The notes under the pieces are model-generated. The model worked only from the letters and a program-made list of their open reading frames with translations, did not search any database and had not been told where the DNA came from. Positions 8,701-17,240 of a stretch of DNA of 64,000 nucleotides are shown here, in pieces. The translations under genes were made by a program, and so were the position numbers. Position 1 is the stretch's first letter. Every line of letters starts with the position of its first letter. Source of the DNA: an uncultured Myxococcales bacterium (GTDB lineage: Bacteria; Myxococcota_A; UBA9042; DTJE01); assembly GCA_903857665.1 (NCBI GenBank), contig CAIOFV010000159.1, positions 109,544 through 173,543 of the forward strand. The letters are read 5' to 3'.

Positions 8701-9777
8701 TTCGACGTCCAGCGTCGCCGGGGGAATGTAGGACACCGTGGCGCCCGAGGTGCCGGACAGCGTGCCGACCGTGGGGCTCAGGCTCCACAGCACGGTGCCG
8801 GTGCTGTTCTGCACGGCGGCCGTCAGCAGCACGGGATCGCCGCCGCTGAACGTGTCGTCAGTTTCGGGGCTCACGGCCAGCGTGGGCTGCGTGTTGGTGA
8901 CGACATCGACCGTGATCGTGGACTTCGCGGTCAATTCGCCCGCCGTGGCCGTCACCACCACCGTGGTCTTCGCGGCGACGGAGGCCGGAGGCGTATAGCC
9001 GACGGCCACGCCCGTGGCGGCCGAAAGCGTCCCGAGCGCGGGATCCAGGCTCCAGGTGATGGGCTCGGTCGAGTTCTTCAGCGTCGCGATCAGGATGGCC
9101 GTATCGCTGCCGGCTTCCAGCGCCAGGGATTCCGGGCTGACCGTCAGTTCCGGATCCGCGGGCACCGCGGGCTTCGGCTGCACCAGGATGGCCGCGGTCG
9201 CAACCGCGCCGCCGGCCGTGGCCCGGACCAGCACCAGGGTCTCTTCTCCCACCGTGGTCGGCGGGGTGTAGTCGACCGTCGCGCCCGTGGCGGCCGACAG
9301 CGTGCCCACGACCGGGCTGAGGGTCCAGGCGATCTCCGCCTGCGAATCCTTCAGCGTGGCCACCAGCGTCAGCGGGTCCGCGCCTTCCAGCAGTTCCGTG
9401 CTGGCCGGGGCGACGCTCAGTTGCGACCAGGGGGTCACGATGATCGTCGACTGCGCGTGAAGGGTTCCCGCCGTCGCGGTCACGGTGACCGTGGTTTCCT
9501 GATCGATGGACGCGGGGGGCGTGAAGGTGGCCGTGCCGTCGGGATTGGTGACCAGCGTGCCCACCTTCGGGTCGATGCTCCAGGTCGGCGTCTGGCCGGC
9601 CGGCACATTGCCGGCGGTCAGGATCAGCGGTTTGCTCGCCGCCGGCAGGACGGCCGCCGCCGGCTGCACGGTCATCGGGACGTCGGCACCTCCCCCCGAG
9701 GATCCCGAGGAACAGCCCAGGGCGAGAAACACTGCAAGCAGGCACACCGCTCCCACGTTGCGATACGCGTTCCGCAT
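5725..9777 (-). CDS. Large lipoprotein: five Ig-like repeats, FG-GAP repeats, aerolysin-like C-terminal region
   Basis: A 1350-residue lipoprotein (lipobox LALGC, Cys22) followed by a Ser/Gly linker. Residues about 35-470 hold five tandem Ig-like repeats of 80-90 residues, each with a WSLSP/WTLSP strand, a VGTLS turn, a YTPP motif and a VTATAG strand. Residues about 480-1010 contain calcium-type FG-GAP/VCBS motifs such as ADVDGDGFDEIVIVG (about 626), ADVDGDRKKEL (about 784) and GDVNGDRRQDF (about 922), usual in integrin-like propellers. Residues about 1065-1145 alternate Ser/Thr with hydrophobics and contain EYTHSNTWSRTETHTLTY followed by TTPYDRYVYNV. This resembles the membrane-hairpin region of aerolysin/ETX-MTX2 toxins; that reading is an inference. 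The ATG has GAGGT upstream. Role is probably adhesion or surface attack. Confidence 0.72.
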   Translation of the reverse strand: MRNAYRNVGAVCLLAVFLALGCSSGSSGGGADVPMTVQPAAAVLPAASKPLILTAGNVPAGQTPTWSIDPKVGTLVTNPDGTATFTPPASIDQETTVTVTATAGTLHAQSTIIVTPWSQLSVAPASTELLEGADPLTLVATLKDSQAEIAWTLSPVVGTLSAATGATVDYTPPTTVGEETLVLVRATAGGAVATAAILVQPKPAVPADPELTVSPESLALEAGSDTAILIATLKNSTEPITWSLDPALGTLSAATGVAVGYTPPASVAAKTTVVVTATAGELTAKSTITVDVVTNTQPTLAVSPETDDTFSGGDPVLLTAAVQNSTGTVLWSLSPTVGTLSGTSGATVSYIPPATLDVETTVTVYAMLDNNRKQAVITVHPAPALSIAPATATITTANPGLLLTATLLHSGATIAWTVSPAAVGKLSNPAGPTTTYTPPSSVTVPTTVVVTASADGATAQATIVVQAAAGTDSPPLLNKRFVTFTPIVEYMVLGTSNDGTANDQFVVDPYQAYGKIDDQPVSLPPGTTLPDHAILHKSLNNDMLGTMTKVAHAGNMDDDFPEETAVLTWKPQVTGQAVPAGVQPVAKLSILDAHIDTAGADPTIDTIVLDAIDLTVEAGQNATDYDMAVADVDGDGFDEIVIVGTVYWDAANSQARHNGKLWVISNKIDNTLKPPARKWAVQNHVDLEGDLDTGLAGRGLVTARLAVGSMTEDRKAQIVVAWVDGPALHAAWTSGNTTRRPGVGAISYAIYDGATLAKIGDNRKTTPIQNNLHDGFDNYNLFSVAMADVDGDRKKELVFAAWNTEEKTVVSGGYPTLVWTSSLVAQVLDDLDAADANGALTSLATVTRPYELQNFTGAQLTSYPRNFLLAWDYNGDMTDELLIGQYPCHFVKAVGSTPASIAWDDGMMVLSKTAYHTIADIQVGDVNGDRRQDFIVLEHEGRVRTWGLRDKLLSVGGYPLVKTYQANPEFVLLDTSGTNGTWNKNAILVPANVDGDSTVLEYKGFTQPLGKLHTVANTGTGSTDQAHVVIYGNNKLVAVLAAPPVLENMGQSQGNNSTTFGTSTGGSYSKSIDVSARLGVIVGAEADFFGVFSAEVEAEFMLEYTHSNTWSRTETHTLTYAATDNSDQVVFATTPYDRYVYNVASSPARANIGGYLVVDVPRTSMVLSVGRDVYNAEFSDGVQITKDILGDTPYDLASYPKANVVPSSRWIDVGNDQKLLAKYQSFGSDGPFSIDQGSTPRSAQISIENEQAWSNGVDFSVDVTASMTMGGTKVGGHVGFSVGGSWEQTISNGLAFGATVYGIPSYADWLANNYQWGMFAYKQQLCTQEPYLGAGVVQDFMVVNYWIADM

Positions 9778-9960
9778 GGCCGACTACCTCTGGAAGAAGG
9801 GGGGGGCTGGAGGAAGCGTTTCTCCCCCCGGCCCCATCGCCGTATTCAATATCCGGAGAAAAGTCCACCCATAATCGACACATCCCCCACTCGGCACCTG
9901 CCGGATGACTGAAAAATGCGGGATCCTGGGGACGGGACGACGGGAACCCGAGTCCCGGAG

Positions 9961-12069
9961 CTACCGCGACAGGACGGCTTCCGCTGTCCCCCCCGCTCCG
10001 ATCGCCACCGTCACCGGGGGGAGAAGCGCGCCGGCGTTCGCATCGAACGCCCGGACCGTCACCTCCTCCCCGGCGCGCCCGGCCAGCGTGACGCGGATCG
10101 CGTCGGCTTCCGCCTTCACCTCGGTGAATCGTCGGTCCGCGACGGTCACGTACTTGCCGGTTTCGCCGATCAGCGCCATGCCGTTGTCCAGCACCGGCGC
10201 CAGCACCAGGTACTCGAAGTCGTACTCGTGCTCGATGGCCGTCAGGTCGAACCGCCCCTCGACCACGCGCGCCTGGCCCGTGCGCCAGTCGTACGCCACC
10301 CGCCGGCCCTCGATCCCCAGGTCGGCCGCCAGGTCCACGTGCCAGTCGTCCACCGTCGCCGGGAAGTTGAACATCTGCTCGACGGTGGTGCCGGTATCGA
10401 CCTCCACGATCGCCCACAGGCGGTCCTCGTCGGTGCGCTCGGGATGATCGGCTGCGATGAGGTAGGCCGCCAGGTACGTCCAGCGCCCCAGTCCGGGACG
10501 TTCGCTGTACGTGGACGTCAGGTAGGGTCGCCGGTTCGGCAAGAACATCGTGTCGGTCGGCGTGGCCGGCCTGTCGGGCTTCAGCAGCATCCCGTCGGCC
10601 CGACAGGTCGGCATCACGAACTCGGGCCTGGTCCGGCCCAGCCCGTCGCTGACGCCCACGATGCCGGCCGACAGCGTGGCGACCAGGGCCTCGGCCTGCC
10701 CGGCGCGCTCGTCGCTCTGGAAGTTGTCCTTGAACGGCAGGACGCCCACGGCCCAGGCCAGCATCCCCGCCGTGTGGAACTGGGGCCAATAGACTTCCTT
10801 GGCCAGGCCCACCGCGTAGTCGACGGACGTGCGGATCGTCGTGACGTTGGGATGGTCCAGCGCGGACAGCAAGTGGCTGGCCTCGGCCATGCACATCTGG
10901 ACCGTCACGCCCCGCGCCGCGGCGGGCACGCAGATGTTCGCGACGAAATCCTCGCCGCGCTGCACGTCCGCCCGCAGCCTGGCCACGCCCCACCACTGCT
11001 TCGACAACCAGTCCTGCTCGTAGGTCTGGATGCCCCAATCGACGCAATGGCCCATCAGCTCCTCGAACAGGCCCCGGTCGGTCGGGAACGCCATGTCGGT
11101 GCCGTCCACGAAGGTGAACCGGTCCCGGTACGGCGTGTCCGGCGCGTACCACCGGTTGTGGGCGACCAGCGGCAGGCCCAGCTTCTCGTGGAAGGCCGGG
11201 AGGCCGTCTGGAAACACGGCCGGGATGGGTTCCCACAGGATCGTGCCGCCGTTTTCGCCCGGGATCGAGCCCGGCCGCTTCGGGTACCACCACGAATCGA
11301 TCTGCAGGTGGCCGTATGGGATCTTGAGGGTGTCGGCCTCGGCCTTCACGTCCAGCAGCGTGTCCTGGAACGTCTTCCCGTCTTCCGTGCGGTAGTAGTA
11401 GTACGCCCCGTTGTCGGTCCAGTAGCCCAGCGTGGACAGCCCCGCATCGGCGTACCGGTCGGTCCGGGCGCGGCCGTGGTCCTCGCGCATCCGCTGGCCC
11501 CAGGCCTCCAACGTGGCATTGATGCCCTTCCCTTCCACCCTCAGGAATCGCTGCGTGTACCCTGCCGGCACCGACGCCAGGTCGCCGTGCAGCCCGTACC
11601 GGATGCGCCCGCCATCGACCGTCATGATGCTGCCGAAGAAGTGGTCCATCGACGAGAACACCAGCACGTCCAGGTCGTCGCTGTACAGCACGACGGGTCC
11701 CCAGGACCACATCGGGACCAGGTAGGGCGGCAGGAACGCGGTCATCCTCCAGTTCAACACGTGCGTGTACTTCGGGTCCACCGGGATCGGGTCGAACTCG
11801 TGGGACAGCGTCGTGAAGTCGCCCGTGGCAATGTCCGCCAGGCCGTCCGGCAGCGCGTTGGTATACACCTCGTAGCGGAAGGCGCCTTCAGATGCGTCGT
11901 CTGACGCGTCCCCCGACGTGTCAGCGTCGCGGGGCACATCGCTCCCGATCGCGTCGGGGACGTCCGCGCCGACCCCCGCACCGCCGCATGCCAGCAGCAC
12001 CGGCAGCGACAGCGCCGACAGGACCGCCGCAAGGCCGCCAGGCCGGCGGGAACGGAACCGTGCGCGCAT
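9961..12069 (-). CDS. Lipoprotein with TIM-barrel glycoside-hydrolase-like domain
   Basis: A 702-residue lipoprotein: lipobox near VLLACG (Cys28), then an acidic Asp/Ser linker to about residue 63. The body looks like a (beta/alpha)8 barrel of the alpha-galactosidase/raffinose-synthase kind (GH31/GH36 clan). GHLQIDSWWYPK near residue 256 resembles the strand motif with a substrate-binding Asp, and TYEQDWLSKQWW near residue 353 could carry the nucleophile Asp. A C-terminal beta-rich region (about 590-702) would be the usual accessory domain. The family is assigned from motif shape only, so substrate and activity are unknown. It follows the Ser/Thr kinase gene by 24 bp with AGGAGGAAT as ribosome site, which suggests one transcript. 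Confidence 0.6.
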   Translation of the reverse strand: MRARFRSRRPGGLAAVLSALSLPVLLACGGAGVGADVPDAIGSDVPRDADTSGDASDDASEGAFRYEVYTNALPDGLADIATGDFTTLSHEFDPIPVDPKYTHVLNWRMTAFLPPYLVPMWSWGPVVLYSDDLDVLVFSSMDHFFGSIMTVDGGRIRYGLHGDLASVPAGYTQRFLRVEGKGINATLEAWGQRMREDHGRARTDRYADAGLSTLGYWTDNGAYYYYRTEDGKTFQDTLLDVKAEADTLKIPYGHLQIDSWWYPKRPGSIPGENGGTILWEPIPAVFPDGLPAFHEKLGLPLVAHNRWYAPDTPYRDRFTFVDGTDMAFPTDRGLFEELMGHCVDWGIQTYEQDWLSKQWWGVARLRADVQRGEDFVANICVPAAARGVTVQMCMAEASHLLSALDHPNVTTIRTSVDYAVGLAKEVYWPQFHTAGMLAWAVGVLPFKDNFQSDERAGQAEALVATLSAGIVGVSDGLGRTRPEFVMPTCRADGMLLKPDRPATPTDTMFLPNRRPYLTSTYSERPGLGRWTYLAAYLIAADHPERTDEDRLWAIVEVDTGTTVEQMFNFPATVDDWHVDLAADLGIEGRRVAYDWRTGQARVVEGRFDLTAIEHEYDFEYLVLAPVLDNGMALIGETGKYVTVADRRFTEVKAEADAIRVTLAGRAGEEVTVRAFDANAGALLPPVTVAIGAGGTAEAVLSR

Positions 12070-12093
12070 CGGGGATTCCTCCTGTCGCAGCGC

Positions 12094-13278
12094 CTAGCCC
12101 GCTCGCAGCAGCCACCACGTGAGCACCGCGATCGCCAGCGACGTCGCGCCCACGGCGACCAGGATCCAGGGCAGGCGGCCCGTCCGGGCGGCCGGGTGGC
12201 CCTTCAAGGCCGGCAGCGACTGCGTTCCGTGGACGTACCGGTCCACCAGCCGGACCAGCTCGGACCGCGGGGCAGCGCCGGCCCGCATCTCGTCGGGGTC
12301 CCAGGCGGCGGGCCCTCCCGGGAAGGCACGGCCCAGCTCCGCCAGCACCTCCGCGGCGTTGGCCTGGCGGCGATCGGGATCCTTTTCGAGCATCCGCAAC
12401 AGGACGGCGTCCATCGCGGGAGGCACGTCGGGCCAGATCGAGGACGGCGGGGCCGGCGGGGTCTGCAGGTGCTGCCGCAACACCTCCTCCATGGTCCCGG
12501 AGAACGGCGGCTTGCCCGTCAGGGCGCGGTACAGGATCACGCCCAGGCTGTACAGGTCGGCCCGCCCGTCCAGCGTCCGGGAACCCCGCGCCTGCTCGGG
12601 CGCCATGTAGGTGGGCGTTCCCATCACCATCTGCCCCAGGGTCAGGCGACGTCCCGGCGCGGCGGTGCCCCGGGTGTCGGTCAGCCGCGCGAACCCGAAG
12701 TCCAGGATGCGCACCATCGGCTGGCCGGCGGGGTCGCGGGCCAGCAGCAGGTTGCCGGGCTTGAGGTCCCGGTGGATGACGCCCCGGCTGTGCGCCACGT
12801 CCAGCGCCGCCAGCACCTGCCGGGCGATCGTCAGCACCGTGGACAGGGGCAGCGTGCCGCGCTTGGCCAGCACCGCATCCAGCCCCACACCCTCCACGTA
12901 TTCCATGGTGAAGTAGTGCGTTCCGTCCGGGAACTGCCCGAAATCGTATGCCGGAACCACCTGCGGGACGTCAAGGGACTTGGTCAGCACCGCCTCCAGC
13001 CGAAAGCGGCGCACCATTTCCGGATCGCCGGTCAGTTCGTGGTGCAGCAGCTTGACCGCCACCCGCCCGTCGGCCTCGCGGTCCTCGGCCAGGTACACGC
13101 TGCCGGTCGCGCCGTAACCGATCCGCCGCGACAGCACCAACCGGTCCAGCACGACGACGCCCAGCCGCGGGTCCCGGGGCCAGCCTTCCGGGGGGCGGGC
13201 CTGGTGACACGAGCCGCAGCCGGGTTCGTCGGCCTCCACCGCGTTCCCGCACCGCCCGCAGCCGCGGTCGTCGTCCAC
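12094..13278 (-). CDS. Membrane Ser/Thr protein kinase with N-terminal zinc ribbon
   Basis: A 394-residue Hanks-type kinase. An N-terminal CGRC...CGSC zinc ribbon occupies residues 7-24. The kinase domain follows from about residue 48: glycine loop IGYGATGSVYLA, VAVKLL with the catalytic Lys, HRDLKPGN near residue 168, DFGFAR near 193 and GTPTYMAPEQ. One transmembrane helix lies at about 370-390, ending in a two-residue tail, so the kinase is cytoplasmic with no extracytoplasmic sensor. The frame is open further upstream, but GTG at 13278 with GGAG 9 bases before it is the best start and places the zinc ribbon at the N-terminus. The next gene downstream is the lipoprotein at 9961. Confidence 0.9.
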   Translation of the reverse strand: MDDDRGCGRCGNAVEADEPGCGSCHQARPPEGWPRDPRLGVVVLDRLVLSRRIGYGATGSVYLAEDREADGRVAVKLLHHELTGDPEMVRRFRLEAVLTKSLDVPQVVPAYDFGQFPDGTHYFTMEYVEGVGLDAVLAKRGTLPLSTVLTIARQVLAALDVAHSRGVIHRDLKPGNLLLARDPAGQPMVRILDFGFARLTDTRGTAAPGRRLTLGQMVMGTPTYMAPEQARGSRTLDGRADLYSLGVILYRALTGKPPFSGTMEEVLRQHLQTPPAPPSSIWPDVPPAMDAVLLRMLEKDPDRRQANAAEVLAELGRAFPGGPAAWDPDEMRAGAAPRSELVRLVDRYVHGTQSLPALKGHPAARTGRLPWILVAVGATSLAIAVLTWWLLRAG

Positions 13279-13381
13279 TTTGCGTCTCCGGCACGGGGGT
13301 TGATCCAGTGACCCGTTTGTACCCCGGCCAGCGGTTGTTTCGCAAGGGCGAGCGCGGAAGGGGATACGATGGTCCGGACGC

Positions 13382-14725
13382 CTACGGGCCCGCCCGCTCA
13401 AGCTCCGCCAGGAACGGCCGCGACCGGGACCGCATCCACAGGTTCTGCGCCACGCACCCCGCCGTCATGGCCAGGATGCCGACGTACAGCCCGGTGAGCG
13501 TCCCGTCTGCCATGCCCGCGGCGAGCACGGCGCCGAACACCGCCAGGAACACCACCACGCCCTCGGTGATCGCCCGGGTGTCGCGGCGGTCGACCAGGAT
13601 CCCCTGGTACCAGCTCTGCTGCACGGCGAGGGCCGGGATGATCAGCGCGCACCACAGGGCCGCCCGGGCCAGCAGCACGAGGTCCGGCGCCAGCGCCGAC
13701 AGCACGGCGAACCAGAATTCCCCGACGGGCGTGGCCGCGATCAGCACCAGGAACGCCGATACCCCCGCCGCCAGCACCAGCGCGAACCGCCGCAGCGCCG
13801 GAACCGCCCCGGGCCGCTCGACCCGGGCCACCACCACCTCGTTGAACGCGAACCCCAGGCTGCGCAGCAGGAACACCACGCCGTTGACCACCGGCAGCAC
13901 GGCCAGCGAATCGATCGCCCGGGGCATCCGGCTGATCGCCGCGCTGACCAGGGGCATCGACAGCAGCGTGATCAACGGCGTCAGCGCCAGGGGCACGTAG
14001 AACCGCAGGAACACCGGCAGGGTCAGGGGCACCGGCTCGGGAGGCGCCGTGTACACGTGGTCCCGCAGCACCGGGCGCACGGCAAACCCCATGAACACGG
14101 CCTCGGCCAGCACCCCGGCGGCCACCGCCGACGCGCCCACGACGATCCCGGGAATACCGCCATGGGCCAGGCCGGCCCCCAGCACCACCACGTTGGCCAG
14201 CACGCGGACGATGGTCCCGAGGCCCACCCGGTGGGAGTGGCCGAACCGGATCAGGACGCCCTGCTGGTACCGGCGATACGCGATGGAACCGGTCCAGAAC
14301 GTCAGGATCCGCAGGCCCATACGGCCCGGTTCCAGCGTTTCGGGAGGGACGCCCAGCCACTGCCCTGCGACGACGTCATAGAGGGGCGTGAAGGCCACCA
14401 GCGCGTGCAGGGCCGTCAGCGCGACGATCGACTGCCACACGAATCGCCGCATCAGTCGGTACGAGGCCCGGTCCCGGGCCATGGCCGTCGATGCCGATAA
14501 CAGCATGATGATCGGGCCCTCGATGACCAGCGATATCGGGAACACCACGCCGCCGTATGCCGCCAGCGATATGCGGGGGTCGGGCAGCCGGGCCATCGTG
14601 GCGCTGACGAGGGGCAGTTCCAGGCCCATCATCATCCACGAGGCGGCCAGGGGCCACCACGTGCGGAACACCGCGGCGCCTGTCAGGAAGGGCCGGGGCG
14701 GGTTGTCGATGTCGGGGGTGCTCAA
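13382..14725 (-). CDS. Multipass membrane transporter, MOP superfamily, ANKH-like
   Basis: A 447-residue integral membrane protein with about 12 hydrophobic segments. The opening WMMMGLELPLVSATMARLPD resembles the progressive-ankylosis (ANKH) family of the MATE/MOP superfamily, which exports pyrophosphate or small organic anions such as citrate in animals. A bacterial substrate cannot be read from sequence. The start is TTG at 14725, 6 bp after the stop of the M2 peptidase gene, with AGGT upstream. A later Met would cut into the first helix. The two genes look co-transcribed. Confidence 0.6.
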   Translation of the reverse strand: MSTPDIDNPPRPFLTGAAVFRTWWPLAASWMMMGLELPLVSATMARLPDPRISLAAYGGVVFPISLVIEGPIIMLLSASTAMARDRASYRLMRRFVWQSIVALTALHALVAFTPLYDVVAGQWLGVPPETLEPGRMGLRILTFWTGSIAYRRYQQGVLIRFGHSHRVGLGTIVRVLANVVVLGAGLAHGGIPGIVVGASAVAAGVLAEAVFMGFAVRPVLRDHVYTAPPEPVPLTLPVFLRFYVPLALTPLITLLSMPLVSAAISRMPRAIDSLAVLPVVNGVVFLLRSLGFAFNEVVVARVERPGAVPALRRFALVLAAGVSAFLVLIAATPVGEFWFAVLSALAPDLVLLARAALWCALIIPALAVQQSWYQGILVDRRDTRAITEGVVVFLAVFGAVLAAGMADGTLTGLYVGILAMTAGCVAQNLWMRSRSRPFLAELERAGP

Positions 14726-14731
14726 GGCGAC

Positions 14732-16447
14732 CTACTGCACCTCGGCCGCGAAGGCCTCGGGCCCCAGGGGAACGCCGGTCGCGCGGCGCACGAACTCGGG
14801 CCATCCCCACCGCATCCCGGGATGGAAGACCTCGTCGATCATGTACTTCCCGAAGTCCTTCCGCCCGTTGAAGGACAGGGTCGATGACGGGCCCTTGTGG
14901 CCCGACATCCCCGCCAGCTTCGCCCGCAGCTGCGCCGCGAACAGTTCGCCCATCAGGTAGTTGTGGTAGTACACCGGCGCGATCGTGAAGTGGGGCTTGG
15001 CAGCCCAGTCCGGCAGGTCCCGCCCGGCTGGCCGCTTCAGCAATTGCAGCCGCTCGACCAGGTCGTACCACAGCGTGTTCAGGTCGCGGTCCGGGTTCTC
15101 GTACAACGCCCTCTCGAACCGGAACATCACCATCGCCCAGCGGGCGAAGATCAGCTGCTCGCGGCGCCGCTGCTCGTGCAGGCCCTCCTTCGCGGCGTCC
15201 GCCTTCGCCGGATCGACGCCCGCGTAGCCGACCATCCACGTGGGGTTCCGGCCCAGCGCCCCGAACAGCATCGCCACGCCCTCGGTGGTCAGGATGTGCG
15301 CGGAGTCCCGGAGGACGTAGGGCAGCGCCGGGTCGTTGTACTTCGCGTACACCGCGTGGCCGGACTCGTGCAGCATCGTGTCCATCCACTCGGCCTTCGG
15401 CTGGATGTTCAGCAGCATCCGCACGTCGCCGGCGTGGTCCACGTCGATGCAGAACGCGTGCTGGTCCTTGCCCTCGCGGTCGTAGTAGTCGGAGCGGGCG
15501 ATGATCGAGTCCATCGGCAGCCCGATGTCCGCGTAGAACTTCTGCGCCAGCGCGACGATGTCCTCCTTCTTGCGGTCCGCGTAGAAGGCGTCCGGGTCGA
15601 CATTGGGCGAGGGCGGCGCCGCCTGGAAGAACGGGTTGTCGTAGTGCCACGGCATGATCGCCTTGGGAGCGACGCCCAGCCGCGCCCCGATCTCGGCGTC
15701 CAGGCGGGCCTTCATCGCCGCGAACGGCGCGTCGGTCTCGTTCTGGAGCCGGTCGAACAGGGCCACCAGCAGCGCCGGGTCATGCTCCTGCATCCGGATC
15801 TTCATTTCCCAGTAGTTCGCGTACCCCAGCGTGACGGCCGCCCGGTTGCGCACGTGCGCCAGGTCCACCAGCAGCGGTCCCACCTTCGCGCCGACCTGCT
15901 TCAGGGCCTCCCAGATTGCCTGCCGGCGGGGCGACGCCTTTTCGTGCTCCAGGGCCTCCAGCAACTCGTTGTTGGTGTATGCCTTGCCGTCCAGCGTCGC
16001 CCGGTAGGTGTTGAACACCTGCTCGATCTGCGACGATTTCGACACCAGTTCCTGCAGCACGTCCGCCGGCAACTGGTTCTCCTCGAAGGCCAACTTCGCG
16101 ACCTGCAGCGACCGCGCAGTGAGCGGGTCCAGGCGGTCCGCGGACTGCAGCAGCCGGCGGATCGTCTGGAACGACGCGTGGTCGCTGTGGTAGGTCCGGG
16201 AAGCCAGGTCCGCCGCGGCGGCGACCTCGAAATCCTCCTTCCGACCGCTGTTGGCGGCCTTCCAGTAGGTTTCCGCGGCCGTCTTGTCCAGTTCCAGCCG
16301 CCGGGTGTTGTAGCCGTCCAGGAAGGCCATCGCTTCCACCGCCACATCCCCCCCGCCGTCGCCGGTCTTCGCCACGATCCCCTCCTTCGCACACGCGACC
16401 GCCAGCAGCACCAACGCAACCGCCGCACCGGACCCGAACCGCCTCAC
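14732..16447 (-). CDS. Lipoprotein zinc peptidase, family M2 (angiotensin-converting-enzyme-like)
   Basis: A 571-residue dipeptidyl-carboxypeptidase-like protein. GTG at 16447 gives a clean lipoprotein signal (LLAVAC, Cys19) and has a GGGGGG ribosome site 4 bases upstream. The open frame extends 20 codons further, but that extension would disrupt the signal. The zinc motif HESGH is at residues 360-364, with the third ligand Glu in the TTEGVAMLFG segment about 25 residues later. Length and helical make-up agree with bacterial M2 enzymes. The enzyme would act in the periplasm or at the surface on peptides. It is followed at once by the ANKH-like transporter and faces a divergent TetR gene. Confidence 0.88.
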   Translation of the reverse strand: MRRFGSGAAVALVLLAVACAKEGIVAKTGDGGGDVAVEAMAFLDGYNTRRLELDKTAAETYWKAANSGRKEDFEVAAAADLASRTYHSDHASFQTIRRLLQSADRLDPLTARSLQVAKLAFEENQLPADVLQELVSKSSQIEQVFNTYRATLDGKAYTNNELLEALEHEKASPRRQAIWEALKQVGAKVGPLLVDLAHVRNRAAVTLGYANYWEMKIRMQEHDPALLVALFDRLQNETDAPFAAMKARLDAEIGARLGVAPKAIMPWHYDNPFFQAAPPSPNVDPDAFYADRKKEDIVALAQKFYADIGLPMDSIIARSDYYDREGKDQHAFCIDVDHAGDVRMLLNIQPKAEWMDTMLHESGHAVYAKYNDPALPYVLRDSAHILTTEGVAMLFGALGRNPTWMVGYAGVDPAKADAAKEGLHEQRRREQLIFARWAMVMFRFERALYENPDRDLNTLWYDLVERLQLLKRPAGRDLPDWAAKPHFTIAPVYYHNYLMGELFAAQLRAKLAGMSGHKGPSSTLSFNGRKDFGKYMIDEVFHPGMRWGWPEFVRRATGVPLGPEAFAAEVQ

Positions 16448-16526
16448 GATGCCCCCCTGCAGGACGGATGCGACCCCCGGGGGAGCCGCACGGCAGGTAT
16501 CGACCATTCCCGTCGAGGCGTCAACC

Positions 16527-16537
16527 TTTCCGGGAAA
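16527..16537. promoter_or_regulatory. Small palindrome in the TetR/M2 peptidase divergent gap
   Basis: TTTCCGGGAAA is an 11-bp inverted repeat (TTTCC-G-GGAAA) between the divergent peptidase and TetR genes, where TetR-family operators usually lie. Short palindromes are frequent, so this is only a candidate operator. Confidence 0.25.
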
Positions 16538-16562
16538 CCCCCTCGCACGCCCTCATTTGACG

Positions 16563-16591
16563 TTGCAAGCCCTTGATACCTGTTGTAGTTT
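16563..16591 (+). promoter_or_regulatory. Candidate promoter of the TetR gene
   Basis: TTGCAA (16563-16568), 17 bp, TAGTTT (16586-16591). TTGACG at 16557 is an alternative -35. The region is the least GC-rich part of the gap and lies 35 bp before the start codon. Confidence 0.35.
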
Positions 16592-16625
16592 CCAGCGGCA
16601 CCCGGAGGCATGCGGAGGAGATTCG

Positions 16626-17240
16626 ATGGCGCGACGGGCAGAAAAGAAGCAGGCGACCCGGGAACGGTTGGTCACGATCGCGACCGACCTGTTCTGCAGG
16701 AAGGGGTACGACACGACGACGGTCGATGAGATCGTGTCGCTGGCGGGCATCTCGCAACGGACGTTCTTCCGGTACTTCCCGACCAAGCTGGACGTGGCCT
16801 TCCCAAGCCGGGACAAGACCACGGCGATGCTTCGGGTGCTGCTGGACAGGCATCACACCCTTTCCGCCCCCCTGCTGGGCGTTCGCGACGCGCTGGTGGA
16901 GTTCGGCGCCTGGTACCCCACCCTCAAGGATGACCTGATGCGCGAGTGGCAGTACGAGTCGGCCTCGCCGACCCTGATCGCCCGTGCGGACGAGACCGAG
17001 CGGATCTCCGAGTCGCTCATCGCCGAATCGCTGGAAAGCGCCGGGGTCCCCCGCGAGCAGGCGAACCTCCTGGGCGGCATCATCTTCGGCGGGATCAGCG
17101 TCGTGCTGCGGGAGTGGCTCGACAACGACTGTCGGCAGGAACTGAACGACGTGGGCAAGGACCTGGTCAGGCTGCTGGAAGAACTGCATCGCCTGATGCC
17201 GTGGGGAGTGTTCCCCCCGCAATCCACCGCCGATCACTGA
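16626..17240 (+). CDS. TetR/AcrR-family transcriptional regulator
   Basis: A 204-residue repressor-type regulator. Residues 5-55 form the TetR helix-turn-helix, with TTVDEIVSLAGISQRTFFRYF as the recognition part followed by FPTKLD, as in AcrR-like proteins. The C-terminal ligand and dimer domain is helical and unassigned. The open frame extends 59 codons upstream, but the ATG at 16626 has GGAGGAG 5 bases before it and begins the normal domain. Divergent from the M2 peptidase-transporter pair, it probably controls them or itself. Its last 7 bases overlap the tail of the convergent gene. Confidence 0.9.
   Translation: MARRAEKKQATRERLVTIATDLFCRKGYDTTTVDEIVSLAGISQRTFFRYFPTKLDVAFPSRDKTTAMLRVLLDRHHTLSAPLLGVRDALVEFGAWYPTLKDDLMREWQYESASPTLIARADETERISESLIAESLESAGVPREQANLLGGIIFGGISVVLREWLDNDCRQELNDVGKDLVRLLEELHRLMPWGVFPPQSTADH

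Noticed and set aside
5500..9912. 1470-codon plus-strand open frame opposite the Ig/FG-GAP lipoprotein gene
   Set aside because: Arg/Gly/Val/His-rich shadow typical of GC-rich antisense frames. It lacks domains and a ribosome site, and the minus strand encodes clear repeats with a lipobox.
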